DNA of 64,000 nucleotides from Brevibacillus parabrevis (GTDB lineage Bacteria > Bacillota > Bacilli > Brevibacillales > Brevibacillaceae). A program made the translations under genes and the position numbers. The notes beneath the pieces were generated by a model. The model saw only the letters and a program-made list of their open reading frames with translations. It was not told where the DNA came from and made no database searches. The DNA lies in assembly GCF_003710905.1 (NCBI RefSeq), contig NZ_RHHV01000012.1, positions 682,001 through 746,000 of the forward strand. The letters run 5' to 3'. Below are positions 27,308 to 36,923 of this stretch, piece after piece; the stretch's first letter is position 1, and every line of letters begins with the position of its first letter.

Positions 27308-28216
27308 ATGAAAAATCGGATTTACCGGATCGGATACGAATGGGTCAGCAAGAGGGAGTTGCTTGAACGACTGTACATGAACGATTGCATCCTGATTGAA
27401 CATAAACGGCTCCAGCCACCGCCAGACGATCAGGATGCCGATGTGCCGCCGGAAAAAGAAGTCCATGCTGTCCTGATTCGCAGTCAGCGGCGTCCGGGCG
27501 AGTGGGTCACGTTTAACGGGCTGTACGAAATTCAAACCCGCGAACCGATTCCGTGGATTGATTCTCCCCTGGAGTATCACCAGTTCGGAACGGAGTTGAT
27601 CCCGGGCAACATTCGCCGGGAAAAAGCGCCCCAAGCCAGGATTCCAGCCAGAACGAAGCTGCAGATTGCCGCCGTTCGTCAGGATACGGTTTTTGTCACA
27701 GTGCCTGGCCATCCTTCCAGACGATACGAAATGTCATTGGCTCACGCGCGCTTTGCCAAAGATTTTCCGACCGAGTTGGAAATGAAGCTGCAAGTGTATG
27801 CGTTTCCACCGCGGCACGACATCTTCGTCGACTGGCTATTGAAGGAAGGGCGCAAATCAGGGATCATCTCGCGACCGAATCAGGAGAGAGTGGAAAAGTC
27901 CGCTTTTCAAGTATGGGATGACTTGCGCAAGGAGTATGGACTAAGCGTCAGCGCAGCGTTGCTCGCCATCAAGCAGGCGCTGATCGTACTGGATCGGGCA
28001 GGTGTGGAGACGGACTTTCCGTACCCGGTTCAGGAGCGATCCGACTTGTCTTTGTTTAGTGAAACCGAACGCGATGCTTTTTACTCATACCAATCCGTGC
28101 GCTGCGCCATGGCGGCAGTGGCAGCCCTTTTGACCGTCGATCCAAAAGACCCTTTGCAGGACACATTGCTGATGGACATTATGCTGGAACAACAAATCAA
28201 TCGCAGGCGTGACTGA
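27308..28216 (+). CDS. Hypothetical protein, 302 aa
   Basis: A soluble, charged protein with no signal or membrane segment. Residues 1-110 contain KNRIYRIGYEWVSKRELLERLYMNDCIL, and the second half is helical (VWDDLRKEYGLSVSAALLAIKQALIVLDRAG). I do not recognise the family. The ATG follows AAGGAGGTGG at 6 nt, so a GTG 9 nt upstream inside the ribosome site is rejected. Confidence 0.75.
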   Translation: MKNRIYRIGYEWVSKRELLERLYMNDCILIEHKRLQPPPDDQDADVPPEKEVHAVLIRSQRRPGEWVTFNGLYEIQTREPIPWIDSPLEYHQFGTELIPGNIRREKAPQARIPARTKLQIAAVRQDTVFVTVPGHPSRRYEMSLAHARFAKDFPTELEMKLQVYAFPPRHDIFVDWLLKEGRKSGIISRPNQERVEKSAFQVWDDLRKEYGLSVSAALLAIKQALIVLDRAGVETDFPYPVQERSDLSLFSETERDAFYSYQSVRCAMAAVAALLTVDPKDPLQDTLLMDIMLEQQINRRRD

Positions 28217-28232
28217 AGCGTCTGCGGTTTTT
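28202..28232 (+). terminator. Intrinsic terminator overlapping the end of the 302-aa gene
   Basis: CGCAGGCG pairs with CGTCTGCG (one G-U) and TTTTTT follows. The 5' arm is inside the last codons. Confidence 0.78.
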
Positions 28233-28296
28233 TGGTTTTTGGCAAGGACGTTGTATAATGGAAGGGTAACCCATTTAGAAAAGGACGTGGACAAGC

Positions 28297-28587
28297 ATGT
28301 ACGTATCGATGAACAGGCTGAAAGTTCCTGCTGACTACCAATCCCACCTCGAACGGGCGTTTGGCGGCGGTGGCGAACGGATGAAAGAGGTTCCCGGTTT
28401 CCTTGAATTTCTTTTCCTGGCTCCAACAGAAGGAGATGAGTATATCGTCTTCACCAAATGGACAGACGAGGAATCATTCCAAAACTGGACGCAAAGCGAA
28501 GCCTTCAAGCGGGCCCATTCTGGGACAAACCAAAACAGTCCGGTAAAATCGGACTTGCGCAACTACCATGTGAAAGCTAACTCCTAG
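28297..28587 (+). CDS. HmoA/IsdG-like antibiotic-biosynthesis-monooxygenase family protein
   Basis: 96 residues of the dimeric alpha-beta barrel (ABM) fold: YVSMNRLKVP at the start, MKEVPGFLEFLFLAP, YIVFTKWTDEESFQNWTQSEAFKRAHS in the C-terminal half. This resembles Bacillus heme-degrading HmoA, and the Asn-x-Trp-His set of IsdG can be partly matched (N7, W49), but heme use is not certain. A TATAAT -10 box lies at 28253-28258. Confidence 0.75.
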   Translation: MYVSMNRLKVPADYQSHLERAFGGGGERMKEVPGFLEFLFLAPTEGDEYIVFTKWTDEESFQNWTQSEAFKRAHSGTNQNSPVKSDLRNYHVKANS

Positions 28588-28601
28588 AATGTAGGCAAAA
28601 A

Positions 28602-28636
28602 GAAGCATTTGTCTTTGCTGGACAAATGCTTTTTTT
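28602..28636 (+). terminator. Intrinsic terminator after the HmoA-like gene
   Basis: AAGCATTTGTC pairs with GACAAATGCTT over a 7-nt loop, then seven T. Confidence 0.87.
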
Positions 28637-28914
28637 CGTAATGATTGAACAATAAAGGTTTTTTTACCAAACTCATGCTTGATCGTGATATGATAGAAGG
28701 AGATAGGAAAGCGGTTTCATCTGCTGTGAAAATGAGCAACCGCTCATCCAAGCAAACCCGGGTGCCAGGATGGCGGAGCGCATCGCGAGAATCTATCTGT
28801 TTTGCGTGACACTTTGCTTTACATCATGTCGGTTTTGTGTCCATAATAGAATCACTATTATACATACTTGAACGATGGCCTCAATGAAGCAAGAAGAAAA
28901 GGAGTCAGAGCGTT
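28637..28914 (+). other. Long leader/intergenic region before the PAS kinase
   Basis: No gene is seen. A candidate promoter (TTTACC near 28660, TATGAT near 28687) precedes a segment closed by AGATAG (28701-28706) and CTATCT (28793-28798). Inside are ATGAGC-AACC-GCTCAT (28732-28747) and a G/C-rich stem near 28763-28788. It could be a structured RNA; I cannot match it to a riboswitch class. Confidence 0.4.
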
Positions 28915-30441
28915 TTGAAAAATCGAATAAGTAAGTATCTTACTCATTTGGCCCCTGCTGCGGTGGCCAAAACGTTTTCCTTTCTTTCTGATAAACACGA
29001 CCACTCTGCTTCGCTTCTGGGAGACCGCGCACAAACTGAGGCTTTGCTAGTCCAACTGCTTATTCGTTGGGCGGAAGCCGTGAAATCAAACGATTCTACG
29101 GCTTTGGAACAAGAAGTTAACGAAATGGCTTACAAGTGCTTCCTGCACGGATTGAATGTTGCCACCCTGGTACAGTGCATCCGAGTATGCCGGGACAGCA
29201 TCATGGAGCAGATGAACTATGATGCTGCCACATTCGTTTCGAGCGAAGCCGAGCAGCTGGAGCTTTTGCGGGAACAATTCGCTTTTTATCAGGCGATGGA
29301 TCAGTTGATCGCACAAGTGGTAAGCATCTACAATGAAGAAAAACAACGAGAAAATACCGGAACATCTGTGGAAAAGGCGCAAGGGGAACAGTTTGCCGTC
29401 CTTGCCGAGCAAGAGCTGGTACAACTGGTTTTGCATTCGAGCGATATCGCTGTCTTGATGATTGACCGCAGCCTGAAAATCATTGAGGCAAACCATGCGC
29501 TGTGCCACCTGTTTGGCGTCAAACGCGAGCAAATTATTGGAAAAAACATCGATGAAGCATTTTTGCCGCATGAGAGCGAGCGCTTTGTGCAATGGGTCGT
29601 AGAGCGCGGTCAGTCGGGCCATTACATGGCAGAGTACAACTCGAAGTGGACGACAGTCAGCACCAGTCCGATTTTTTACATGGGCGAAATGTGGGGCGCT
29701 ATCGCTGTGCTTCGCAACATCACGGAGAACAAACGATACGAAGAAGAGCTGAACAAGCGGGAAGCACTGGCGGCGGTCGGGCAATTGGCTGCCGGGATGG
29801 CGCACGAGATCCGCAATCCGCTCACTTCGATCAAAGGCTTTATTCAACTGTTGCGCGAGCAAGGAAATTCTGCGCGCAGCGAGTCGTATTTTTCCGTCAT
29901 CTTGACGGAGATCGAGCGCATTGACGGTTTGCTGAATGACGTGCTGGTTTTGGCCCGGTACAGGGATGACAAAATTGTTTCCGAGCGCTTTCTTGTGCTG
30001 GACGAGCTTTATGGGGTCATTCGTTTACTGGAGCCAGAAGCCAATCGCAGAGGCATCAAACTGGAGCTGGATATTACACCCGGTGAATGGTACGTTTTTG
30101 GCTATCGTTCCCGGATCAAGCAGGCCATCCTGAATATCATGAAAAACGCGTTTGAAGCTTTGCTGACACAAGGCAGCGTTGTGCGCGTCACCGTGTACGC
30201 CTCGATCAGCCAAGTCGTCATCGTCGTGGAGGACAACGGACCAGGTCTTAGTCCTGCTTGTCTGGAAAATTTGTTCGTGCCGTTTTACACGACCAAACAA
30301 GAGGGAACGGGGCTCGGCTTGTCCACGACACAGCGAATCATTGCCGATCACGGAGGCGAGATTTTTGCGGAGAACTCGCCGCGATTGAATGGAGCACGTT
30401 TTGAAATTCGCCTGCCGCTATCTGTTGCAGCGAGAACATAA
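28915..30441 (+). CDS. Cytosolic PAS sensor histidine kinase
   Basis: 508 residues, no membrane helices. The N-terminal helical part (1-145) resembles the RsbRD-type sensor domain. It is followed by a PAS domain (170-285), HisKA with H297 in GMAHEIRNPLTSIKGF, and an HATPase (NIMKNAFEAL, DNGPGLSP, GTGLGLSTTQRIIADHGG). The layout is that of KinA/KinE-type sporulation kinases, but no partner regulator is adjacent, so an orphan role feeding Spo0F is a guess. The start is TTG after AAAAGGAG. Confidence 0.88.
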   Translation: MKNRISKYLTHLAPAAVAKTFSFLSDKHDHSASLLGDRAQTEALLVQLLIRWAEAVKSNDSTALEQEVNEMAYKCFLHGLNVATLVQCIRVCRDSIMEQMNYDAATFVSSEAEQLELLREQFAFYQAMDQLIAQVVSIYNEEKQRENTGTSVEKAQGEQFAVLAEQELVQLVLHSSDIAVLMIDRSLKIIEANHALCHLFGVKREQIIGKNIDEAFLPHESERFVQWVVERGQSGHYMAEYNSKWTTVSTSPIFYMGEMWGAIAVLRNITENKRYEEELNKREALAAVGQLAAGMAHEIRNPLTSIKGFIQLLREQGNSARSESYFSVILTEIERIDGLLNDVLVLARYRDDKIVSERFLVLDELYGVIRLLEPEANRRGIKLELDITPGEWYVFGYRSRIKQAILNIMKNAFEALLTQGSVVRVTVYASISQVVIVVEDNGPGLSPACLENLFVPFYTTKQEGTGLGLSTTQRIIADHGGEIFAENSPRLNGARFEIRLPLSVAART

Positions 30442-30451
30442 GCAGACACGA

Positions 30452-30484
30452 GCAAAAGACGGATGATTCATCCGTCTTTTTTGC
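30452..30484 (+). terminator. Intrinsic terminator after the PAS kinase
   Basis: AAGACGGAT pairs with ATCCGTCTT over a 5-nt loop, then TTTT. Confidence 0.87.
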
Positions 30485-30690
30485 ATGCGCGAAAACAGGG
30501 CTGGGTCGAAGCGGCCTTCCCTTGCGTCAAAAGACAGAGAGAAATCGCTTTTTTAGTTTTCAAACTGGTCATGTAGTCCTTTGTTTTGAAAAGGTTGCAA
30601 GTCTTTTGAATCAATTTTTTGTCGAGTTGTTGTCAAACCGTGTCGTTCAGTGGAATAATTTACAAAAAGACGGAACGGAGTGAACATCAA

Positions 30691-31200
30691 GTGATCCGCA
30701 TGCTGCTGAAAAACGAAAAGAGGTGGAGCTACTGGGAGGTATGGTATGACGAAACAGACCGTTTGTATTCGGTACATTACGGTCATGTGGGAGAAATCGG
30801 CGACCATTACGCGATTGTGGCTGAACAAATCGAGGGAAAGCCGAAGCACGTCCTGAAAGTCTGGGCGGAAGAAATGAAGGAGAAGGGCTACGTCGAGCTT
30901 GCGGAAGAAGACTTGCAAAAGCTGATCGTTTGCTTCCCGCATCTGTCGGAATCAGATGTGGAGATGCGCTATTTCATTGAACAGTTGCTGGATGAATGTC
31001 TCGGCAAAACCGGAAATGGGCATTGCGATGGAGGAGATGACAGCGAGGGCAAGCTTGCTGTTTGCTGCCGCGTGATCGATCTGGAAAAAGCCGTGGTTGC
31101 CGTCCAAGAGGCCATGGCTATCGCTCGTTTGGAAGAGGGGATGTCGCTGTGGACTTTGCAGGACGACGGCACTCGCATCGCCCTGCATGTCTCTGTCTGA
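30691..31200 (+). CDS. WGR-like domain protein, 169 aa
   Basis: The N-terminus (EKRWSYWEVWYDETDRLYSVHYGHVGEIG, given in part) has the W-E-V-W...Y-G-x-V/I-G pattern of WGR domains, which bind nucleic acid in PARPs and stand-alone bacterial proteins. The rest is acidic and unassigned. The GTG at 30691 follows CGGAGTGA, so the longer upstream frame is not used. It converges on the NarL-type regulator with only 9 nt between stop codons. Confidence 0.62.
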   Translation: MIRMLLKNEKRWSYWEVWYDETDRLYSVHYGHVGEIGDHYAIVAEQIEGKPKHVLKVWAEEMKEKGYVELAEEDLQKLIVCFPHLSESDVEMRYFIEQLLDECLGKTGNGHCDGGDDSEGKLAVCCRVIDLEKAVVAVQEAMAIARLEEGMSLWTLQDDGTRIALHVSV

Positions 31201-31209
31201 AAATTTCCG

Positions 31210-31887
31210 TTATTTTACAATTTTGAGCCGCAGAGCCTTGGCGACTGCCTGTGTTCGATCTTCCACACCCATTTTTTGTAAAATGCGGTGGACGTGTGTT
31301 TTTACTGTGCCTTCCGATATAAACAAGTTTTGGGCGATCTGGTCATTGCGATACCCGTAGGCGATTTGCTGGAGGACATCAAGCTCGCGGTCTGTCAACT
31401 CGTCGAGCAAAGCCGAGGGGGCAACGGTCACGTCCGCGACGCTTGGCTGAGCCTTCAAGGCTTCGGCGAGCGCCTTGGCGGCTGTTACCGTATGGAAGAG
31501 AGCTTCCCCCTGGGAGGCTCTGCGGATCAGATCGAGCATCTCCTGCGAATCGGCGTCTTTGAGCATATAGCCGACGGCGCCAGCGCGGATTCCTTCCACG
31601 ACGTAATTGTGATTGTCAAAAGTAGTCAAAATCAACACTTTGACGGCGGGATGCATGCGCATGATCTCTCGGGTTGCTTCGATCCCTGATTTTTTCGGCA
31701 TCTGGACGTCCATCAGCACGACATCCGGCGTGATTTTCCCCACCAGCTCCACGGCTTCTTCCCCGTCCGAAGCTTCCCCGACTACCTGCATATCCGGCTG
31801 CATCTGGATCACGTACCCCAGCCCTTGGCGAATCATAGTTTGATCATCTACGAGGACCACACGAATATTTTTGGTTGAATCGGTCAT
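31210..31887 (-). CDS. NarL/LiaR-type response regulator
   Basis: 225 residues: receiver with the acidic VDDQ (residues 14-16) and phospho-acceptor D60 in VVLMDVQMPKKSG, then a LuxR-type helix-turn-helix (LTDRELDVLQQIAYGYRNDQIA, SEGTVKTHVHRILQKM). Its ATG overlaps the stop of the kinase gene as ATGA. No target gene is adjacent except the pair itself and the divergent marR/RND operon. Confidence 0.93.
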   Translation of the reverse strand: MTDSTKNIRVVLVDDQTMIRQGLGYVIQMQPDMQVVGEASDGEEAVELVGKITPDVVLMDVQMPKKSGIEATREIMRMHPAVKVLILTTFDNHNYVVEGIRAGAVGYMLKDADSQEMLDLIRRASQGEALFHTVTAAKALAEALKAQPSVADVTVAPSALLDELTDRELDVLQQIAYGYRNDQIAQNLFISEGTVKTHVHRILQKMGVEDRTQAVAKALRLKIVK

Positions 31888-33086
31888 GTTCGCATGCTCC
31901 CTTCTTTTTCCAAATGCTCGATTGGCAATGTGACATCGAGTCTGAATCCATGCGGTTCTTTTGCGAAGTAAGACAGGCTGCCGTTCAACTGTTTAATCCG
32001 CTCGGCGATTCCCGTCAGCCCAAATCCAGGCTGGATATGATCCTCGGGCGTAATGTTGCCATCGTCCTGAATCGAGAAAAACAGCGAATTGCCCCGTTGT
32101 TCAATCATAACCAAAATTTCCTTCGCGTTGGAGTGGCGCAATGTATTCGTAATTGCTTCCTGTAAAATTCGGTAAAACGTGATCGTCAGCTCCTGGGAGA
32201 GCGGAATGTCCAGATCGGCGGAAAGCAGCTCCATTTTGATCCCGGTATGTTTTTGGGCCTGGGACAGCAACGCGCGCAGCGGAGTCAGTCCGAGCGACGT
32301 TTTATCCATGGCGAGCGTATGCACGGAGGTGCGGATTTCGTCCAGGCTTTGTTTGGCTACACCGAGCATGTTGCGCACCGCTTCCTGCGCGTGTTCCGGG
32401 CCGTCTTGAAGCATGTATTTCAAGGCGTGCAACTGGACGATCAGCGAGGTCAGACTGTGACCCAAAGCGTCGTGAATATCCCGGGCAATCCGCGTTCTTT
32501 CTTCCAGAACGGCTACCTGCAAAGAATGCAGAGCAGCTTCTTGCAGTTGGGAGTGGGCTTCCTGCAACTCCGTATGGGCCTTTTGCAGCTCTTCCAGATG
32601 GGACTGATTGGTTTTGTACGCTTCGTTTTGAATCCGGTATCCGCGCGCACCGATATAGCAGCCGATGTACGTGAGGATAAACGGAATGATATGCGGGAAT
32701 TTAAGGATGCCGTCAAAATACAAAAACAACGTGGTGCACGCGCCAAAAAAAGTCGCGTAAGCCAGCGCACGCCGTCCCTCAATGTAAAAGCCGATAAACA
32801 CCGCAAGCGGTAGCATCAATCCGAAGCTTTCTCCCCCGGCAACAATGCCTTTTAGCAAAGACATGATGCCGAGCATGATCGTCACTAGCTCAAATTGGTA
32901 CGGCTTCCAGTTCCTTTTTGAAATCCAGAAGACCACAATGTAACAAAAGAATAGTACAATCGTAAGTGAAAACTGTAAGGGAGTCTCGCGCATGAACGAG
33001 TCAGGCAACAAGGCAAGCACAATCAAAATGGAGAACCAGATGATCAGCAAACGTTTTTGAACTGCTTTTATACTCAGTTTCAGCAA
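31884..33086 (-). CDS. NarX/DesK-type sensor histidine kinase
   Basis: 400 residues. Five to six membrane helices in residues 12-155, with no large extracellular domain, suggest membrane-state sensing like DesK. A coiled linker (HLEELQKAHTELQEAHSQLQ) leads to HisKA_3 with the phospho-acceptor in RTRIARDIHDALGHSLTSL, and a C-terminal HATPase. Start is a TTG after AAGAAGGA. Function not fixed by context. Confidence 0.9.
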   Translation of the reverse strand: MLKLSIKAVQKRLLIIWFSILIVLALLPDSFMRETPLQFSLTIVLFFCYIVVFWISKRNWKPYQFELVTIMLGIMSLLKGIVAGGESFGLMLPLAVFIGFYIEGRRALAYATFFGACTTLFLYFDGILKFPHIIPFILTYIGCYIGARGYRIQNEAYKTNQSHLEELQKAHTELQEAHSQLQEAALHSLQVAVLEERTRIARDIHDALGHSLTSLIVQLHALKYMLQDGPEHAQEAVRNMLGVAKQSLDEIRTSVHTLAMDKTSLGLTPLRALLSQAQKHTGIKMELLSADLDIPLSQELTITFYRILQEAITNTLRHSNAKEILVMIEQRGNSLFFSIQDDGNITPEDHIQPGFGLTGIAERIKQLNGSLSYFAKEPHGFRLDVTLPIEHLEKEGSMRT

Positions 33087-33145
33087 ACAGATGTCCTTCT
33101 TTCTCTGGCCGGATGATCATTTACTTTCATTCTAGCATGGGGTGT

Positions 33146-33165
33146 CGTCTATCTCCAGATAGACG
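33146..33165. promoter_or_regulatory. 8-bp palindrome upstream of the DesK-type kinase operon
   Basis: CGTCTATC-TCCA-GATAGACG is perfectly palindromic and lies 60 nt before the kinase start, in the divergent region. It may be the regulator's own binding site. Confidence 0.5.
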
Positions 33166-33218
33166 CCGTCCACCTGGAAATCAACCTGCTGATAGACTTC
33201 ACTACCCATGACGAAAGG

Positions 33219-33244
33219 TAGAATAAATCTTGCAAATAAAGATT
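33219..33244. promoter_or_regulatory. Candidate -10 box and MarR operator before the efflux operon
   Basis: AATCTT-N7-AAGATT (33226-33244) is a perfect inverted repeat immediately after a TAGAAT -10 box (33219-33224) and 52 nt before the marR start. The position fits autorepression. Confidence 0.55.
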
Positions 33245-33295
33245 AAGATTGGCTAGGATGAGTATGGGTCATGAGGGATAGTGAGGGAGGCTTTC

Positions 33296-33682
33296 ATGAA
33301 AGAACTGATTCAGTTGGCAAAGCTCCTGAGAGAAGCGAGCGCCTTGTTTACTTCAATCTCCAAAAAAGAACTGGACTCAAGCGAGCTGAACTGGCAGCAA
33401 GTGCTGATTTTGGAACAGATCAGCAGCGGTGCTAAGACAATGGGGGAGATTTGCAAGGCTGTCGATCTTTCGTACAGTACAACTTCAGGATTGATCAACA
33501 GGATGGAGCAGGAAAATCTGGTGCGTCGTTTTCGGGATCAAACCGACCGTCGAATTGTCTGGGTATCGTTGACGGAACGCGTGTCTGAACAACAGGAAAT
33601 GAAGCTGGAAGATCCTCACGCGATCTCATCTCTTCATGCGCTGCAAGAATTGTTCTCCCAAAAGAAGGAAATAACCGGCTGA
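33296..33682 (+). CDS. MarR family transcriptional regulator
   Basis: 128 residues, slightly short for MarR. The winged helix region reads LILEQISSGAKTMGEICKAVDLSYSTTSGLINRMEQENLVRR followed by the wing RDQTDRRIVWVSLTE. GGGAGG precedes ATG 33296. It is upstream of the RND pump gene by 76 nt, so it is likely its repressor. Confidence 0.9.
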   Translation: MKELIQLAKLLREASALFTSISKKELDSSELNWQQVLILEQISSGAKTMGEICKAVDLSYSTTSGLINRMEQENLVRRFRDQTDRRIVWVSLTERVSEQQEMKLEDPHAISSLHALQELFSQKKEITG

Positions 33683-33758
33683 TTGTCACTTTGGGCAAAC
33701 GACGATGCCCAAAGGAAACGATTGGCCATGTCAAGTTTTCTAGAAGAGGTGAGTGGAT

Positions 33759-36700
33759 TTGAATCTGTCTGAACTCTCGATTAAACGCCCGGTCACGATG
33801 ATTATGCTGACCGTGGCCATGCTGATTTTCGGTTTCGTCTCCTTGCCTCGTTTGGCGATCGACCTGATGCCGGAATTGAATTTCCCGGTTGCCGTGGTCG
33901 TTACGTCCGTGGATGGGGGTTCGCCTGCCGAGGTAGAAAAACTGGTGACGAAGCCGATAGAAAATGCGCTAGGTACAGTCTCGAACCTGGACAGCATTTC
34001 ATCTGTTTCCATTGAAGGGGCTTCACAGGTCATTCTCATGTTTAACTGGGGAACAGACCTCGACCAAGCTACTCTCGACATGCGGGAAAAAGTCGACCAG
34101 GTGCGAGGAGCCTTGCCAGATTCGGCAAGAGCGCCGCGCGTACTGCGCATCGACCCGAACAGTCAGCCGATCATTCAGTTCGCCGTAACAGGTGAGCAGG
34201 ATGTCAACAAGCTGAAAAAAGTAGCGGAAGATATGATCCAATCGCGCCTGGAGCGCATTGACGGCGTCGCGGCTGCTTCCATCAGCGGCGGTCAAGATCG
34301 CGTCGTGGATGTGATTGTAGATCCAGCCAAGCTCTCTGCGTACGGCTTGTCTCTGGAGCAAATCCAGCAGGCACTGTCAAGCGGCAATCTGTCCGGTTCC
34401 GCTGGTTCTGTACGGGAAGGCGACAGCAAAATGAACATCCGTGTTCAGGGTGAATTTGCCAACGTCGAGCAAATTGCGCTGACGCCGATTTCTGTGGGAG
34501 GCAGCTCGATTCGTCTGAGCGACGTCGCCCAAGTAAAAGATACGTTGGAAGACATCACGCAACTGAGCTACGTAAATGGCAAGCCGAGCCTTGGCATCTC
34601 CATTACGAAGGCTTCTGGCGGCAACACGATCGAGGTTGCCGACGAGGTGAAAGCAGAGCTGGAAAAGATCAAAGCCGATCTTCCGGAACATATGGAAATC
34701 ATCACGACGCTTGACACTTCGACCTACATTAAAGATTCGATCTACACGACAGCAGAACACGCGCTGCTCGGTGGACTGGTCGGTATCATCCTGCTGTTCT
34801 TCTTCTTGGGCAGCCTGCAATCCATGCTGATCGCTGTCATCGTGTTGCCTGTATCGATTGTCGCGACCTTCCTGTTGATGTACATGACTGGACAGACGAT
34901 CAACCTGATCTCGCTATCCGGTTTGACGCTCGGTCTCGGCTCCTTGATTGACTTTGCGGTCGTTATGCTGGAGAACATTTTCCGCCAGCGTGAACAAGGC
35001 AAAGGCATGATGGAAGCGGCGCTCACCGGTTCCAAAGAAGTAGGTACAGCCGTTATGGCGTCTGCCTTGGCGCAAATTTGCGTATTTTTGCCGATTGCCC
35101 TGACGGAAGGGATCGCATCCGAGCTGTTTGGACCGCTGGCATTGACAGTCGTGTACTCGCATATTGCGGCACTCGTCTTCTCGATCCTTTTGGTGCCGAT
35201 GCTCAGCTCGCGTATTTTGAAAAAAGTACCGAATCATGCGAATCACGAAAACTATCGGGGAATCAACCCGGTTACTTGGTTCAACATCGGCTTTGGCAAA
35301 GTGGAAAAAGGCTATCAAAAACTGTTGGTATGGGCATTGGGCCACAGAAAAACCGTTTTGTTCTCCTCGGTTATCATGATGGTCGGCTCGCTGGCTCTGA
35401 CTCCGCTGATCGGCGCAGAGTTCATCCCGAGCATGGACCAGGGGCAGATTTCCGTATCGATCAAAATGCCAAACGGTACAGTTCTGGCTGAGACGGAAAA
35501 AGTCGCGAAGCAAATTGAAGACATCGTAAACAAAGTGCCGGAGAAAGACATTGTGGCAACATCAATCGGCAGCAACGGTTCGCCAATTGCGAGCACACTG
35601 TCCTCCAACCAGGCGACGATCACATTGATGCTCGTCGATGTGACTGAGCGGAAACGCTCCTCCAATGAGATTGTCATGGATTTGCAGAATCAGCTGAAAA
35701 CGATTCCCGGACCGGAAATCAAGGTCAGCGCTGCACAAGGCATGTCCACAGGCTCGCCGATCCAGCTGACTGTTCGCGGTGACGATTTGGCTGTCCTGAA
35801 AGACATCAGCTCGATCGTCAAAGGCGAAGTGGAGAAAGTGCCTGGCACAAGCAACGTGACCACCAGTCTGGAAGCGTCCCGTCAAGAATTTGAAGTGAAA
35901 GTGGACGCTGAAAAAGCGAGCTTGTACGGACTGACAACTGGACAGATTCTCTCCAGTGTCCGCACAGCCTTCCAAGGTCAAACGGTCACCAAATACCGTA
36001 CAGGCGACAATGAGATTGACATTAACCTGAAGCTGCCGGAAAATTATCAGGAAGATATCAACTACTTGAACAACTTGCGGATTGCTGCGCCAGGTGGAGC
36101 GCAAATCGCTTTGACATCGGTTGCGTCGATTAGCAAGGTAGACGTACCGCTGACGATTAACCGCTCGAATTTGACGCGTGAAGTGCAAATTACGAGTGAT
36201 CTGGCAGGGCGCGACCTGAACTCTGTTACACAAGAAATTACGGCGAAAATGAACAAGCTGAACCTCCCGGATGGCTACAAACTGGAGTTTGGCGGACAAA
36301 GCGAGGACATGGCTGAATCGTTCGGCAGTCTCGCACTGGCTATTCTGCTCTCCGTAGTGCTTCTGTACATGGTTATGGCTGCCCAGTTCGAATCGTTCTA
36401 CAGTCCGTTTATCATCATGTTCTCGGTTCCGCCGACAGTGACAGGCGTTCTGCTTGGACTGCTGGTGACAGGAACGACGATCAGCGTATCCGTGTTGATC
36501 GGTTACATTCTCCTGATCGGTCTGGTCGTGAACAACGCGATCGTGTTGATCGACTACATCAACCAGTTGCGGGCAAAAGGCTGGGAGCTGCGCGAAGCGA
36601 TTCTGCACGCCGGACCAATCCGTCTGCGTCCGATTTTGATGACGACACTGACGACGATTCTCGCGATTGGACCGCTGGCGTTCTCGGGCGGTTCGGGTAC

Positions 36701-36893
36701 AGAGACACAAGCTCCGATGGCCGTCACGGTTATTTTTGGTCTGAGTTTTGCCACCTTGATTACACTGGTTCTGGTGCCGGTCGTGACTGCGTGGTTTGAC
36801 GATATGGGCAAAAAGCGTCGGGAAAGACGCGAGAAACGCAAAGCAAAGAAACTGTTGAAACAAAAGAAAACCGTTCCCGCTTTGGAATCGTAA
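33759..36893 (+). CDS. RND-family efflux pump (SwrC/AcrB-like)
   Basis: 1044 residues with the RND layout of 12 membrane helices and two large extracytoplasmic loops. Hallmarks: N-terminal LSIKRPVTMIMLTVAMLIFGF, GLTLGLGSLIDFAVVMLENIFR in TM4 with the proton-relay acid, and GYILLIGLVVNNAIVLIDYINQLR in the second half. In Firmicutes such pumps (SwrC/YerP) export surfactants and lipophilic drugs without an outer-membrane channel. TTG 33759 is preferred over GTG 33753, which lies within the ribosome site. The adaptor follows 30 nt downstream. Confidence 0.92.
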   Translation: MNLSELSIKRPVTMIMLTVAMLIFGFVSLPRLAIDLMPELNFPVAVVVTSVDGGSPAEVEKLVTKPIENALGTVSNLDSISSVSIEGASQVILMFNWGTDLDQATLDMREKVDQVRGALPDSARAPRVLRIDPNSQPIIQFAVTGEQDVNKLKKVAEDMIQSRLERIDGVAAASISGGQDRVVDVIVDPAKLSAYGLSLEQIQQALSSGNLSGSAGSVREGDSKMNIRVQGEFANVEQIALTPISVGGSSIRLSDVAQVKDTLEDITQLSYVNGKPSLGISITKASGGNTIEVADEVKAELEKIKADLPEHMEIITTLDTSTYIKDSIYTTAEHALLGGLVGIILLFFFLGSLQSMLIAVIVLPVSIVATFLLMYMTGQTINLISLSGLTLGLGSLIDFAVVMLENIFRQREQGKGMMEAALTGSKEVGTAVMASALAQICVFLPIALTEGIASELFGPLALTVVYSHIAALVFSILLVPMLSSRILKKVPNHANHENYRGINPVTWFNIGFGKVEKGYQKLLVWALGHRKTVLFSSVIMMVGSLALTPLIGAEFIPSMDQGQISVSIKMPNGTVLAETEKVAKQIEDIVNKVPEKDIVATSIGSNGSPIASTLSSNQATITLMLVDVTERKRSSNEIVMDLQNQLKTIPGPEIKVSAAQGMSTGSPIQLTVRGDDLAVLKDISSIVKGEVEKVPGTSNVTTSLEASRQEFEVKVDAEKASLYGLTTGQILSSVRTAFQGQTVTKYRTGDNEIDINLKLPENYQEDINYLNNLRIAAPGGAQIALTSVASISKVDVPLTINRSNLTREVQITSDLAGRDLNSVTQEITAKMNKLNLPDGYKLEFGGQSEDMAESFGSLALAILLSVVLLYMVMAAQFESFYSPFIIMFSVPPTVTGVLLGLLVTGTTISVSVLIGYILLIGLVVNNAIVLIDYINQLRAKGWELREAILHAGPIRLRPILMTTLTTILAIGPLAFSGGSGTETQAPMAVTVIFGLSFATLITLVLVPVVTAWFDDMGKKRRERREKRKAKKLLKQKKTVPALES

Positions 36894-36923
36894 GAAGCGT
36901 TTGTGGGATGAGGAGGGACATTC

